Of a stretch of 64,000 bases of DNA, positions 55,142 to 63,836 are shown piece by piece. The notes below the pieces were generated by a model. That model had not been told where the DNA came from and made no database searches. It was given only the letters and a program-made list of their open reading frames with translations. Each line of letters opens with the position of its first letter. The first letter of the stretch is position 1. The DNA comes from Mucilaginibacter phyllosphaerae (GTDB taxonomy: Bacteria > Bacteroidota > Bacteroidia > Sphingobacteriales > Sphingobacteriaceae): NCBI RefSeq assembly GCF_004378255.1, contig NZ_SNQG01000001.1, positions 310,001 to 374,000 of the forward strand. Direction: 5' to 3'. The translations under genes and the position numbers were made by a program.

Positions 55142-55855
55142 ATGGAACCACAAACATCAGTACGCACAAGCTTGCAGCTGGGGATATATAAAATTATCGA
55201 CCCATTTGTTAAACTTCTGATCAAGGTGGGCTTAACGCCTAATGCCGTAACCTCCATCGGCTTCATCTTAAATGTTGGCGTAGCTGCTATATTCATTATT
55301 GGCGCAGAAGACGGTAACCGGGGCGACTTTACCTACATAGGCTGGGCGGGCGGATTAATATTGTTTGCCGGCCTGTTTGATATGCTTGACGGGCAGGTGG
55401 CCCGCCTGGGTAACATGAAATCTGTTTTTGGCGCCCTGTACGATTCTGTTTTAGACCGTTACAGCGAGCTGATCATGTTTCTGGGCATTTGCTACTACCT
55501 GGTTGCGCATCACTACTTTTTAAGTTCGATATTTGCTTTTATAGCCCTTATCGGCTCCATGATGGTAAGTTATGTACGCGCACGTGCCGAAGGCCTTGGC
55601 GTAGAGATTAAAGGCGGCCTGATGCAGCGCCCCGAACGTGTGATAACCATTGGCGTATTTGCCATTGCCTGCGGTATAGGCTCATCTTACCTGGGTGGCG
55701 ATTACAAGCTGTTTATTCCAGGCTTCAGGTTCCATGTGTTCGAAACCATGTCTATCTTCACCTTCCCTATCGCCATACTGGCCGTGTTAACAAACTTAAC
55801 AGCAGCAAAAAGGCTGATGGATGCCAAAAAAGCATTAGCCGAGAACGAAGAATGA
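55142..55855 (+). CDS. CDP-alcohol phosphatidyltransferase, likely phosphatidylinositol-phosphate synthase
   Basis: About 237 residues and several helices. The active-site signature reads FDMLDGQVARLGNMKSVFG...YDSVLDRY, that is D-G-x2-A-R-x8-G-x3-D-x3-D. The enzyme moves a phosphatidyl group from CDP-diacylglycerol to an alcohol. With ino1 nearby, inositol phosphate is the likely acceptor, as in the phosphatidylinositol lipid loci of gut Bacteroides. ATG 55142 begins the conserved region. The stop overlaps the DUF4833 start by four bases (ATGA). Confidence 0.88.
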   Translation: MEPQTSVRTSLQLGIYKIIDPFVKLLIKVGLTPNAVTSIGFILNVGVAAIFIIGAEDGNRGDFTYIGWAGGLILFAGLFDMLDGQVARLGNMKSVFGALYDSVLDRYSELIMFLGICYYLVAHHYFLSSIFAFIALIGSMMVSYVRARAEGLGVEIKGGLMQRPERVITIGVFAIACGIGSSYLGGDYKLFIPGFRFHVFETMSIFTFPIAILAVLTNLTAAKRLMDAKKALAENEE

Positions 55856-56454
55856 TCAAAACCCCGGTAAAGCTGATACTTGTATGTATGGTAATGTGTA
55901 CCGGCCTTTGGTTTAACGCAGGAGCGCATCATTTAAAAAAGGCAAATACCGATACTACTAAAACACGCACTGATGCAAACGGAAAGATTTACCCCACACC
56001 GCCGCCAAATGCCATGCGTTTGTTTTACTTACAGCGGTCGCCCAATGTGAATGCGCTGGTGTATGATATTAATATTGATAAAGATACCGGCAAACCTGAT
56101 GAAGATACGCCGGTACATGTTTATTGGCTAAGATATGCCGAAGGGCACGGCGAGCCCTCAGAGCTGACTTATATACAGCGCAAGTTTGCCTACGGGGTAA
56201 GCTCGGATGCGCTGGGGAATGACAGGTATGATATCAGAATTATGTCATACAAAAAATTTCCGCTTACTTTAATGAAGGCTGCCGACGGAAAATATCATAT
56301 CTTCGCAACTATATCCAAAAAGCAGATGATCCTTCAGAATATATTTATTCAGATTGAAGGCGGCTCTTTATGGGCACCAAATATTATTTTTGTAGAAATG
56401 AAAGGTACAGACACCGTTACAGGTAAAGTAGTTACCGAACGTTTTAAACCTTAA
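55852..56454 (+). CDS. Secreted DUF4833-like protein
   Basis: 200 residues with a signal peptide (VKLILVCMVMCTGLWFNAGA). The conserved block reads LFYLQRSPNVNALVYDINID, then VHVYWLRYAEGHGE and FAYGV, which I recognise as the DUF4833 type. Translationally coupled to the CDP-alcohol enzyme gene and followed after five bases by the hydroxylase gene. This placement ties it to inositol lipid making or export, though no activity is known. There is no HAD or phosphatase motif. Confidence 0.7.
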   Translation: MIKTPVKLILVCMVMCTGLWFNAGAHHLKKANTDTTKTRTDANGKIYPTPPPNAMRLFYLQRSPNVNALVYDINIDKDTGKPDEDTPVHVYWLRYAEGHGEPSELTYIQRKFAYGVSSDALGNDRYDIRIMSYKKFPLTLMKAADGKYHIFATISKKQMILQNIFIQIEGGSLWAPNIIFVEMKGTDTVTGKVVTERFKP

Positions 56455-56459
56455 GTGTT

Positions 56460-57086
56460 ATGGCGAAAAATTTTGTTTCCAATTCACAGGAATCTGTGAG
56501 AATGTTTAAGAGCAGTTTCTTAGAGAGTTTATCAAAAGTGCACTACTTTGTGCCTATTATAATTTTTGTACCGGTTATTTTAGTTAGCAGTTACTTTGCT
56601 TACGAAAGGCAAATTGGCATAGTTAACTATATATGGCTTTTTTTGGCAGGCCTTTTTGTTTGGACGCTTACCGAATATATTATGCACCGCTTTGTATTCC
56701 ACTTTGTGCCCAAAGCAAAATGGGCACTGCGCCTGCACTTTATCTTCCACGGTGTGCATCATGATTACCCCAGCGATGCCAAACGTTTGGTAATGCCGCC
56801 ATCGGCAAGCATACCGCTGGCTACCGGCTTTTACTTTTTATTTAATGCCCTGCTGCCTGCAAACTACATTTTCGGCTTTTTCCCGGGCTTTATTTTAGGT
56901 TACCTGGTGTATGATATATCGCATTATGCCATCCATCACTTTAATTTTAAAGGCAATTTTTGGAAAAGGATCAAACAACACCATATGCTGCACCACTACC
57001 AGGACCCTACCAAAGGGTATGGTGTAAGTTCGCCGCTGTGGGACAAGATATTTAATTCAGATTTCATCAAGAAACAGAATGGCTAA
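56460..57086 (+). CDS. Fatty-acid/sphingolipid hydroxylase-type membrane enzyme
   Basis: 208 residues. Histidine boxes of the diiron fatty-acid hydroxylase superfamily: IMHRFVFH, LHFIFHGVHHDYP, HYAIHHF and KQHHMLHHYQD, between hydrophobic helices. This arrangement is like the ceramide 2-hydroxylase of yeast and bacteria. It could hydroxylate the acyl chain of ceramide; substrate inferred from neighbours. The last codons overlap the PAP2 gene by eight bases. Confidence 0.85.
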   Translation: MAKNFVSNSQESVRMFKSSFLESLSKVHYFVPIIIFVPVILVSSYFAYERQIGIVNYIWLFLAGLFVWTLTEYIMHRFVFHFVPKAKWALRLHFIFHGVHHDYPSDAKRLVMPPSASIPLATGFYFLFNALLPANYIFGFFPGFILGYLVYDISHYAIHHFNFKGNFWKRIKQHHMLHHYQDPTKGYGVSSPLWDKIFNSDFIKKQNG

Positions 57087-58017
57087 TGCTACCGGCGGCC
57101 AGGTGCAGGTAAATGTAAAAACAATAAGCATTGTTACTGCCGTATCTGTTGCATACCTCCTTATTTCTTTGTTACTGGTTGGCTTTAAAACAGATCAGCT
57201 GGTTTTACTGGGCATATTTAACATCCTGTTTTATGCTTCGGTAATTACGCGCAAATTCATTTTGGGCTTTTCTATCTTTATTATCTACTGGGTTATTTTT
57301 GATTATATGAAGGCATTCCCTAATTATAATTATAATGATGTAGCCGTTGGCAGCCTGTACAACGCCGAAAAAAGCCTTTTTGGGATAAATTTTAAAGGCA
57401 GCCTGCTTACCCCAAATGAGTACTTGCTGTTGCACAGCACCAACTGGCTGGATGCCATGGCCGGCTTATTTTATCTTTGCTGGATCCCTGTGCCCCTTGC
57501 CTTTGCCGCGTATTTATTCTTTAAAAATAAAAGGCAGTTCTTATATTTTTCGTTAACTTTTGTGCTGGTAAATATGCTGGGCTTTATTGTTTACTACGCC
57601 TACCCTGCCGCACCACCCTGGTACATTCAGTTCCACGGCTTTAACTTTCATCCTTTAACGCAGGGCAACACTGCGGGTTTGGCACGTTTTGATAAACTGT
57701 TTAATATTAACCTGTTCAAATCCATATACGCTAAAGGCTCTAATGTATTTGCGGCAATGCCTTCGCTGCATTCCTCTTACCCTGTTATTGTTTTGTATTA
57801 TGGCATTAAAAACCGCCTGGGCATTATCAACTGGTTTTTTGGGATTGTAATGCTGGGGATTTGGTTTACAGCTGTTTATGCAAGCCATCATTATATTTTG
57901 GATGTACTGGCCGGTATTACCTGCGCATCACTGGGAATATTTTTCTTTAACCGGGTAAAAGCGGCATCAGCCGGGTTTAACCGGTTCATGAACAGTTACG
58001 AAAGCGTGATCAATTAA
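57079..58017 (+). CDS. PAP2-family enzyme, Aur1-like inositol-phosphorylceramide synthase candidate
   Basis: 312 residues with about six helices. PAP2 motifs: AAMPSLHSSYPVIV (with catalytic His) and ASHHYILDVLAGI; the SLHS and HHYxxDV form is that of yeast Aur1 and related inositol lipid transferases rather than general phosphatases. YYAYPAAPPWYI before them is also typical. It would transfer inositol phosphate from PI to ceramide. The gap after it (58018-58339, about 322 bases) is AT-rich; I see no gene or hairpin there. Confidence 0.83.
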   Translation: MANATGGQVQVNVKTISIVTAVSVAYLLISLLLVGFKTDQLVLLGIFNILFYASVITRKFILGFSIFIIYWVIFDYMKAFPNYNYNDVAVGSLYNAEKSLFGINFKGSLLTPNEYLLLHSTNWLDAMAGLFYLCWIPVPLAFAAYLFFKNKRQFLYFSLTFVLVNMLGFIVYYAYPAAPPWYIQFHGFNFHPLTQGNTAGLARFDKLFNINLFKSIYAKGSNVFAAMPSLHSSYPVIVLYYGIKNRLGIINWFFGIVMLGIWFTAVYASHHYILDVLAGITCASLGIFFFNRVKAASAGFNRFMNSYESVIN

Positions 58018-58339
58018 GCGCTGTTGAAGAATCCTTTTAGGGGCTCCCTTACCTTTTACCCGGCAATGAATAGTTAAGATATCTGCAAACGAACCCCATC
58101 ATTTTAAAACATAACATAAGTGTTATAATGGGGCCATTCTGTATATTATTATATACTATTTTTGGTAGGTTGTAAACGTGGCATCCGTATTATTTTACAA
58201 CTTAAGTAGTTATAAATCATTCGTTTTACGGTAATAACAATTGATTATTGTATCTTGCCCTCCCCAGGCATTAAAAATAAAAATAACGGGCATCAATTTT
58301 GAATAGTTTAACGTATAAATATTCAAGATTTGCAAGCAG

Positions 58340-59116
58340 ATGAAAAAACTTATTATACTCTTCACATTTATATTAGCCGCCACAACATTTGCCGCTCATG
58401 CAGATGATATTGACAGGAGTAACATCGATAGCCTGAAACAAAAACTACAGCTTACCACCAACGATACGCTCAAAGGTATTATATACACCCAGATTGCAAG
58501 CGAGTACCTTAAATTTGATAGACAGCCCAACCGTAACCTAAAAGCATATTACCAAACAGAAGCTATACATTATACTTTACTGGCCCTGCACAACTACAGT
58601 TACTATGAAGATACCACAGGTATCCGGTCGAGTTTTGATGATTTATCGAGGGTTTACATTGCCCAAAGAAAATTCAGCGAAGCTAAATGGTTTACGCTGC
58701 AATCAAACAAAATATCCCGCCAGGTAAAGGATGTGCCTAACATCATTAGTTCATTAGTGAAGCTTGCTACCATTAAAATGGAGCTGAAAGACAACAAGTT
58801 AGCCATGCGCGATCTGAACGAGGCATTAAAGCTTGCTGTAGATAACCACATGCCTGCATTAGAAGCTATTGTACAGCAAAACTACGCTTATCTTTATAAC
58901 CGGCTAAAAGATTACGTTAAGGGTGATATAGCCGAGAAAAGAGCCACAGAAATAAACGAAGGTATAGAACGCGACATAGATAAACCGGTGGTTATCACCT
59001 TTGATAACAGCACCGTAACACCCAAAAAAGTTACAGCGCCAAAAAAGCCAAAACTATTGGTTGCCGATAAAAAAATAATGAAAATAAGTTCTGCCAAAAA
59101 GCTGGCTTCATTATAA
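58340..59116 (+). CDS. Secreted helical (TPR-like) protein
   Basis: 258 residues, signal peptide (LIILFTFILAATTFAAHA). The middle (about 30-195) consists of helical pairs resembling tetratricopeptide repeats: VYIAQRKFSEAKWFTLQSNK, SLVKLATIKMELKDNKLAMRDLNEAL and LEAIVQQNYAYLYNRLKDYVKGDIAEKRA. The last 40 residues are very basic. No known family beyond the repeat shape. Single gene ending in a good terminator. Confidence 0.7.
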   Translation: MKKLIILFTFILAATTFAAHADDIDRSNIDSLKQKLQLTTNDTLKGIIYTQIASEYLKFDRQPNRNLKAYYQTEAIHYTLLALHNYSYYEDTTGIRSSFDDLSRVYIAQRKFSEAKWFTLQSNKISRQVKDVPNIISSLVKLATIKMELKDNKLAMRDLNEALKLAVDNHMPALEAIVQQNYAYLYNRLKDYVKGDIAEKRATEINEGIERDIDKPVVITFDNSTVTPKKVTAPKKPKLLVADKKIMKISSAKKLASL

Positions 59117-59139
59117 AATAATCATATACAGCATAATAT

Positions 59140-59159
59140 AACGCCCTTTTAAGGGCGTT
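59140..59159 (+). terminator. Terminator of the TPR-like gene
   Basis: AACGCCC and GGGCGTT form a 7-base stem with a TTTTAA loop, followed by TTTTTGTT. Confidence 0.85.
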
Positions 59160-59289
59160 TTTTGTTATTAGATCTTTTGCCGATGCAATTGGGGTAATGG
59201 CATCAACATGGTTTAATAAACTATTAAATTTATGGGCTTGTTGATACCGTTTTAAACCATACTACGTTAAGAATGTCATACCTGGCGAT

Positions 59290-59859
59290 ATGAAAAAATA
59301 CATTTTTGGCGGCCTGTTTTACCTTACAATAATCGCATTCAGCTCTTTTGCCTGGCTTAAGCAGGGAGATGATGCATCCTTTAATCAGGAATTTTTAGAC
59401 CTGATAAACCAAACGCGTACCAAAGGCTGCAAATGCGGCGGTACCTGGTACCCGCCTGCGCCGCCCATTGTTTGGAACAACGACCTGGAAGAGGCAGCCA
59501 AAGACCACGCCAAGGATATGGCCCGCAAAAGCTATTTTAGCCACGAGAGTAAAGACGGCCGCACCATGAACACCCGCATTGTTACCGCCGGCTACCAGTT
59601 TAAAGGCTGGAAAAGCTTTATGATAGGCGAAAATATTGCCTTTGGGCAAACCAGCATCCCCGAAGTAATGGCCGGCTGGTTTAAAAGCGAAGGACACTGC
59701 CGCAACCTGATGAACCCTGGTTTTAAGGAAGTGGGCGTTGCCGAATATAACAAATATTGGGTGCAGGATTTTGGCGGACGTGTGCCGTTTACCGAAGAAC
59801 AGCAAAAACTGATAAAAAGCGGCAAATACCGCCTGATACAAAAAGACCCCGGATCTTAA
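59290..59859 (+). CDS. CAP-domain (SCP/PR1-like) secreted protein
   Basis: 189 residues with an N-terminal signal/anchor (FGGLFYLTIIAFSSFAWL). The CAP domain follows: NQEFLDLINQTRTKGCKCGG, IVWNNDLEEAAKDHAKDMARKSYFSHESKDGRT (His-Glu), GENIAFGQTSIPEVMAGWF and GHCRNLMNPGFKEVGVAEY (His). Related bacterial proteins bind lipids or are peptidase-like, with unclear roles. Two Cys near residues 40 could bond. The stop touches that of the convergent DUF1456 gene. Confidence 0.9.
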   Translation: MKKYIFGGLFYLTIIAFSSFAWLKQGDDASFNQEFLDLINQTRTKGCKCGGTWYPPAPPIVWNNDLEEAAKDHAKDMARKSYFSHESKDGRTMNTRIVTAGYQFKGWKSFMIGENIAFGQTSIPEVMAGWFKSEGHCRNLMNPGFKEVGVAEYNKYWVQDFGGRVPFTEEQQKLIKSGKYRLIQKDPGS

Positions 59860-60108
59860 TTATTCGGGGTTTTCTGTTTTTGGCTTTTCTACTTTGGGGC
59901 CGCGCAGGTGCAATACCAGTCCGTTCAAAAAGTTACGCAGCAATTGGTCTTTACAAGGCTGAAAGTTGGGGTGGTCTTCGCTCCGGAAGATGGCACTCAG
60001 TTCTGTTTTGGTAGTCCTGAAGTTGGCCAGTTTCAGTATCTCGATGATCTGGTCGTCGCGCAGCTGCAAAGCCACGCGAAGCTTTTTCATGATATCATTA
60101 TTGCTCAT
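59860..60108 (-). CDS. Single-repeat DUF1456 protein
   Basis: 82 residues, about half the size of E. coli YehS, which has two such repeats. The block NDIMKKLRVALQLRDDQIIEILKLANF, SAIFRSEDHPNFQPCKDQLLRNFLNGLVLHLRG matches one DUF1456 unit. No function known. It follows the pseudouridine synthase gene by 23 bases on the same strand. Confidence 0.8.
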   Translation of the reverse strand: MSNNDIMKKLRVALQLRDDQIIEILKLANFRTTKTELSAIFRSEDHPNFQPCKDQLLRNFLNGLVLHLRGPKVEKPKTENPE

Positions 60109-60131
60109 ACTGCAAATATAAATATAGTTTA

Positions 60132-60818
60132 TTACTTATCCGCCCAGCCCATTAATTGCATTACGCGTGTAAACTCGTTATGCAAAGGCGCATGTATAAC
60201 TATTTCTGCGCCCGTAACCGGATGCTTGAACCTCAGTTGCGAGGCATGCAGCAACATGGTTTCCATTTCCCAGGTTTCTTTAAAAAACTTGTTCTGCTTA
60301 TTGCAGCCATGTGTCCGGTCGCCAATAATCGGGTGAAAAATGTGCGCAAAATGCTTGCGCAACTGGTGCATCCGGCCGGTTTCCGGTGCAGCCTCTACCA
60401 AAGAATATCTTGATGTAGGGTGCTGGCCAAAAGGTATATCCAGTTCGGCCCTTTGCAAAGTAACATAGCGGGTTAAAGCATCCTGCAAGGTGCCATTCTC
60501 TTTGCGCAAGGGATAATCTATCTCTTCGGCATCGGGCGTGTAGCCACGCAATATGGCCAAATATTTCTTCTTCACACGGTTTTCCATAAAGGCCTGCTGC
60601 ATGGCAATCTCGGTGGGCTTATCAAAGGCAAAAAGCAACACACCACCTGTTTTACGGTCTATACGATGTGTGGGGTTAACTTTTTTATCTATCTGATCGC
60701 GCAGCATTTGTAAAGCAAATTCCGAAGCGTCAGCTGCTATGGATGAGCGGTGCACCAGCAGCCCATGAGGCTTGTTAATGGCAATAAGGTTTTCGTCCTG
60801 GTAAAGAATTTCGAGCAT
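60132..60818 (-). CDS. RluA-family pseudouridine synthase (TruC-like)
   Basis: 228 residues, no S4 domain. The catalytic block is PTHRIDRKTGGVLLFAFDK with the nucleophile Asp. AINKPHGLLVHRSS and EAAPETGRMHQLRKHFAHI complete the family. Size and the absence of S4 point to TruC, which modifies tRNA U65, rather than RluC/D. Neighbour DUF1456 gives no further hint. Confidence 0.88.
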   Translation of the reverse strand: MLEILYQDENLIAINKPHGLLVHRSSIAADASEFALQMLRDQIDKKVNPTHRIDRKTGGVLLFAFDKPTEIAMQQAFMENRVKKKYLAILRGYTPDAEEIDYPLRKENGTLQDALTRYVTLQRAELDIPFGQHPTSRYSLVEAAPETGRMHQLRKHFAHIFHPIIGDRTHGCNKQNKFFKETWEMETMLLHASQLRFKHPVTGAEIVIHAPLHNEFTRVMQLMGWADK

Positions 60819-60980
60819 GGATAAGAGCTATATCTGATGTTCACACTAAGAATAATATGAACAAAGTTTATTTTTTTGTTAAGCGCTGTAAATCAGTTAA
60901 TTGATTGATTAAAGTTGCTTATCACATTAAATAATTAAAAAAAACTAAAATTTTAACTAATTGATTATTAAGATGTTCAT

Positions 60981-61016
60981 GGTGTTCACAGCGTTCATGC
61001 GGTAAACGTGAACACC
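60981..61016. repeat. Inverted GGTGTTCAC repeat
   Basis: GGTGTTCAC (60981-60989) and GTGAACACC (61008-61016) pair perfectly, just beyond the stop of the MBL gene. It may be a weak terminator; there is no T run. Confidence 0.45.
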
Positions 61017-61025
61017 TGCATAACC

Positions 61026-61859
61026 TTAGCTAATGGCAAACTGAAACTGCCCTGTAATTTGATTGCATACATGGCTATCGCCGAGTGCCAAAGGCAATGG
61101 GTCTATCACAAAAACGGGGCTTTCTTCATACCGCGAAGCCACACAAATGTGTGTATCGCCGGCGTGTTCGGCAAACATCTTTAGCGCCAGGTCCGGGCAG
61201 TTATTATCTTTTGATAAATGCGCCAACAAAACATGGCTCATGTAGTTTGGCTTATGCGCAATAAACATATCAAGTGCCTGTTTATTTGATAAGTGGCCTT
61301 TACCACCCCGGATACGCCTTTTTAGAAAATAGGGGTACCTGCCCTGTTCCATCATCTCCTCATCGTAATTTGCTTCCAAAAAAACAGCGTGGCATTGCGC
61401 AAAATGGCGGATCAGGTGCTCGCAGGGGGCGCCAATATCTGTAAAAACACCTATACGGGTATCACCGTTGCTTATCATAAAGCTATGCGGCTCTACGGCA
61501 TCGTGGTGTTTGGGGAAAGGCATCACTTCCAGGCCGCCTATGCTAACCGCTTCGTAAGATCTTAAACTGATGCACAGTTCTTTCGGCACATCACCGCAAT
61601 GGTGCGCTGTGCCATCGGTAATATAAACCGGCAGGTGATATTTCCTGGCCAGTACGCCCAGGCCGCGAATATGGTCTGAATGTTCATGCGATATAAAAAT
61701 AGCTTTAACCTTTTGCATAGAAAGCCCCAGGCGGGCCATCCGCTTTTCGGTTTCGCGGCAGGATATGCCGGCATCTACCAAAATAGCTTCGCGCTCGTTA
61801 CCAATGTAATAACAATTGCCGTTACTCCCCGAATTTAATGACGCTATAAACACCGGCAT
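61026..61859 (-). CDS. YycJ-like metallo-beta-lactamase fold hydrolase
   Basis: About 277 residues. Metal motif SHEHSDHIRGL (HxHxDH), followed by His in KHHDAVEPHSF, Asp in GVFTDIGAP and LANYDEEMM-type and SHVLLAHLSKDN blocks. The first residues (IASLNSGSNGNCYYIG) and VDAGISCRETEKRM are those of the YycJ/WalJ group, proposed to be nucleases or to act in DNA repair and cell-wall control. ATG 61859 chosen; 61877 adds six residues. Divergent from the DAC-like gene. Confidence 0.88.
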   Translation of the reverse strand: MPVFIASLNSGSNGNCYYIGNEREAILVDAGISCRETEKRMARLGLSMQKVKAIFISHEHSDHIRGLGVLARKYHLPVYITDGTAHHCGDVPKELCISLRSYEAVSIGGLEVMPFPKHHDAVEPHSFMISNGDTRIGVFTDIGAPCEHLIRHFAQCHAVFLEANYDEEMMEQGRYPYFLKRRIRGGKGHLSNKQALDMFIAHKPNYMSHVLLAHLSKDNNCPDLALKMFAEHAGDTHICVASRYEESPVFVIDPLPLALGDSHVCNQITGQFQFAIS

Positions 61860-61903
61860 AAATGCAAAGTAAACCATTTTAACTAAATACTAAAAGATTT
61901 AGC

Positions 61904-63154
61904 GTGGCAATTTTAAAAGATTTGTTTGTTACAAAGCGTAATTACTTACCATACATTAAAATAATGCCCGCAGATATTCCCTATTATTGTATAGAAAAAA
62001 CTTTTGTACAGATGCTGTCTGAACCCACCTACTTACCGGCCCGTATGGTTGCGCCCGAAATTGAGGCCCATTTTAAAAAGCACCAGTTAGCCGCGCAAAG
62101 CATCCCGGATAATAACGTAGCTACCGCGCCCGATAACCATATTATAGAAGCTGTTATCGATATCGCATTCTGGGCAAGCATGCGGCGAGAGGAAGGGCGC
62201 TCGCCAAATATTTCACTGGCATTGCTGCAGCCTTCGCAATCAGACAAGCCCCTTATCTTTGGCGAAAAATTACGCTTAACCACTCAAAACCTCATCAAAC
62301 TGGCACCCGCGGTAGAGCAGCCTGGCATCCATTTGGGCGTTTGGCCTTACGGCGACGATTTGTTTATATGGGGAACCACCCACAGCGTACCCGCTATTTG
62401 TTTTGTTTTAGAGGTAGTAGAACCGGGCTTACTGGTTATTAAGCACCGCCGGGTAGATGGCTTTGGTAAGTTTGTTAACGTTGCCGTTTTACAGGGCGAC
62501 CAGATCAAAGTACTGGACGAGGCTACCATGGGTGTATCAGACTGCCCGCAATTGCTCAGATCGCTTGCCAACATGCCGCTGCCATCTTACATGGGCGAAT
62601 CTTTTAACGTGCTGGTGCAGCTGGCATCCTCTATACGCTTGCATAAGCGCGGCGGGCTGGTGTTTATTGTGCCTGCGGGTACCGAAAGCTGGCGAAGATC
62701 TATCGTACAGCCCATAAAATACCCGGTAGAGCCTGCCTATAACGCCATTGCCGAACTATTAAAACTTACCGATAAAGAGCGCAAAAAGCTGGAGTGGCAG
62801 GGATCCCTGTTAGAGGCTATTGACCTGATTGGCGGGTTTACCGCTGTAGACGGGGCCACCGTTATTACAGATAATTATGATTTGCTGGCTTTTGGCGCCA
62901 AGGCTGCCCGGGCAGAAAACAGCGGACCTGTTGGCCAGATCATCCTGACGGAGCCCGTGGCAGGCGGTAAAGCAACCAGAATGCACCCGGCCCAAAGCGG
63001 TGGAAGCAGGCACCTGGCAGCCGCCCAGTTTGTAAGCGATCAGCACGATGCCGTTGCCCTGGTAGCATCACAGGATGGGCAGTTTACGGTTTTTGCCTGG
63101 TCGGTAGACCTGAACATGGTACATGCCCACCGGATAGATGTGCTGCTGCTTTAA
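61904..63154 (+). CDS. Divergent diadenylate-cyclase-like protein with putative N-terminal sensor domain
   Basis: 416 residues, GTG start at 61904 (ATG 61964 possible). The N-terminal ~220 residues resemble the DACNV-type sensor region that precedes some DAC domains (PYYCIEKTFVQMLSE, PGIHLGVWPYGDDLFIWG). The C-terminal part fits a DAC (DisA_N) domain: RGGLVFIVPAGT, then AVDGATVITDNYDLLAFGA with D316-G-A318, and GGSRHLAAAQFVSDQHDAVALVAS with R369-H-L371, where classical enzymes have RHR. DAC enzymes make c-di-AMP from two ATP. The Arg-to-Leu change could alter activity or product. Stop overlaps the convergent cupin gene. Confidence 0.72.
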   Translation: MAILKDLFVTKRNYLPYIKIMPADIPYYCIEKTFVQMLSEPTYLPARMVAPEIEAHFKKHQLAAQSIPDNNVATAPDNHIIEAVIDIAFWASMRREEGRSPNISLALLQPSQSDKPLIFGEKLRLTTQNLIKLAPAVEQPGIHLGVWPYGDDLFIWGTTHSVPAICFVLEVVEPGLLVIKHRRVDGFGKFVNVAVLQGDQIKVLDEATMGVSDCPQLLRSLANMPLPSYMGESFNVLVQLASSIRLHKRGGLVFIVPAGTESWRRSIVQPIKYPVEPAYNAIAELLKLTDKERKKLEWQGSLLEAIDLIGGFTAVDGATVITDNYDLLAFGAKAARAENSGPVGQIILTEPVAGGKATRMHPAQSGGSRHLAAAQFVSDQHDAVALVASQDGQFTVFAWSVDLNMVHAHRIDVLLL

Positions 63155-63504
63155 AAGATAATAAACAGCGAGCTGCGTTCTTTTGGCTGCAGGTTACTGC
63201 TGCGGTGGCCTTTGCCTATAGTATCTTCCATCAGCAAAACCTCTCCGGGTGCAAAAGTACGCTTATCTCCTGTTGAGGTTTCAATTTCTACGCCGCCATC
63301 CAGTAAAACAACATACTGGCGTGCAGGTGCATTATGCAGATCGTTATAGCCAGCAGGTACCTTTCTGAAAAGAATTTCCTTTACCTGTACTTTTTCTGAC
63401 AAGTGTCCTATTGGCCCGCCGTTAGTTAACGGATAATGCAATTCATCAAAGCGGCTCTCCCCCTGCTCGTCGGCATATACCCGGGTTACTTTAAACGTTT
63501 CCAT
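63151..63504 (-). CDS. Small cupin-fold protein
   Basis: 117 residues. Beta strands VLLDGGVEIETSTGDKRTFAPGEVLLMEDTIGKGHRSSN follow the second cupin motif (PGEVLLMED..GKGH), and ARQYVVLLDG the first. LHYPLTNGGPIGHL begins it. Enzymatic role uncertain. The start codon overlaps the acetyltransferase stop region by 14 bases, and its stop overlaps the DAC-like gene by four. Confidence 0.75.
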   Translation of the reverse strand: METFKVTRVYADEQGESRFDELHYPLTNGGPIGHLSEKVQVKEILFRKVPAGYNDLHNAPARQYVVLLDGGVEIETSTGDKRTFAPGEVLLMEDTIGKGHRSSNLQPKERSSLFIIF

Positions 63505-63790
63505 TCAAGGCTAAAATTCGTTCCCATTCGGGATGTAGTTTTAAATACCGTTGAACATAAGTGCATAATGGAACCAGTTTTAGCCCTTTTTGCTCGATAT
63601 AAGCAAATGCCTTTTCAACCATTTCTGCAGCAACACCTTTGCCCTCCAATTCCTGTGGCACTTCGGTGTGCACCAGATATATCTTGTTATCTTTAAGCTT
63701 ATAATCTATAAACGACCGGTGCCCATCAACCACAAATTCAAAGTTGTGGATGGCTTCATTGTTTACCAGTTCAATGTCTTCGTATTTCAT
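63491..63790 (-). CDS. Short GNAT N-acetyltransferase (YjdJ/Gcn5-like)
   Basis: 99 residues. VDGHRSFIDYKL, YLVHTEVPQELEGKGVAAEMVEKAFAYIEQKGLKLVPLCTYVQRYL is the compact GNAT fold with the acetyl-CoA loop (Q/E-G-x-G-x-A). Such small members often acetylate small molecules or proteins of unknown identity. Co-directional with the cupin and the partial hydrolase. Confidence 0.85.
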   Translation of the reverse strand: MKYEDIELVNNEAIHNFEFVVDGHRSFIDYKLKDNKIYLVHTEVPQELEGKGVAAEMVEKAFAYIEQKGLKLVPLCTYVQRYLKLHPEWERILALNGNV

Positions 63791-63804
63791 GCTAATAAAT
63801 TAAA

Positions 63805-63825
63805 GCCGGCACTTTACGCACCGGC
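63805..63825 (-). terminator. Weak hairpin after the alpha/beta hydrolase gene
   Basis: GCCGG (63805-63809) pairs with CCGGC (63821-63825) with a partly pairable loop, and minus-strand CTTTAATTT follows. Short stem, so tentative. Confidence 0.3.
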
Positions 63826-63836
63826 AATAAATAATT

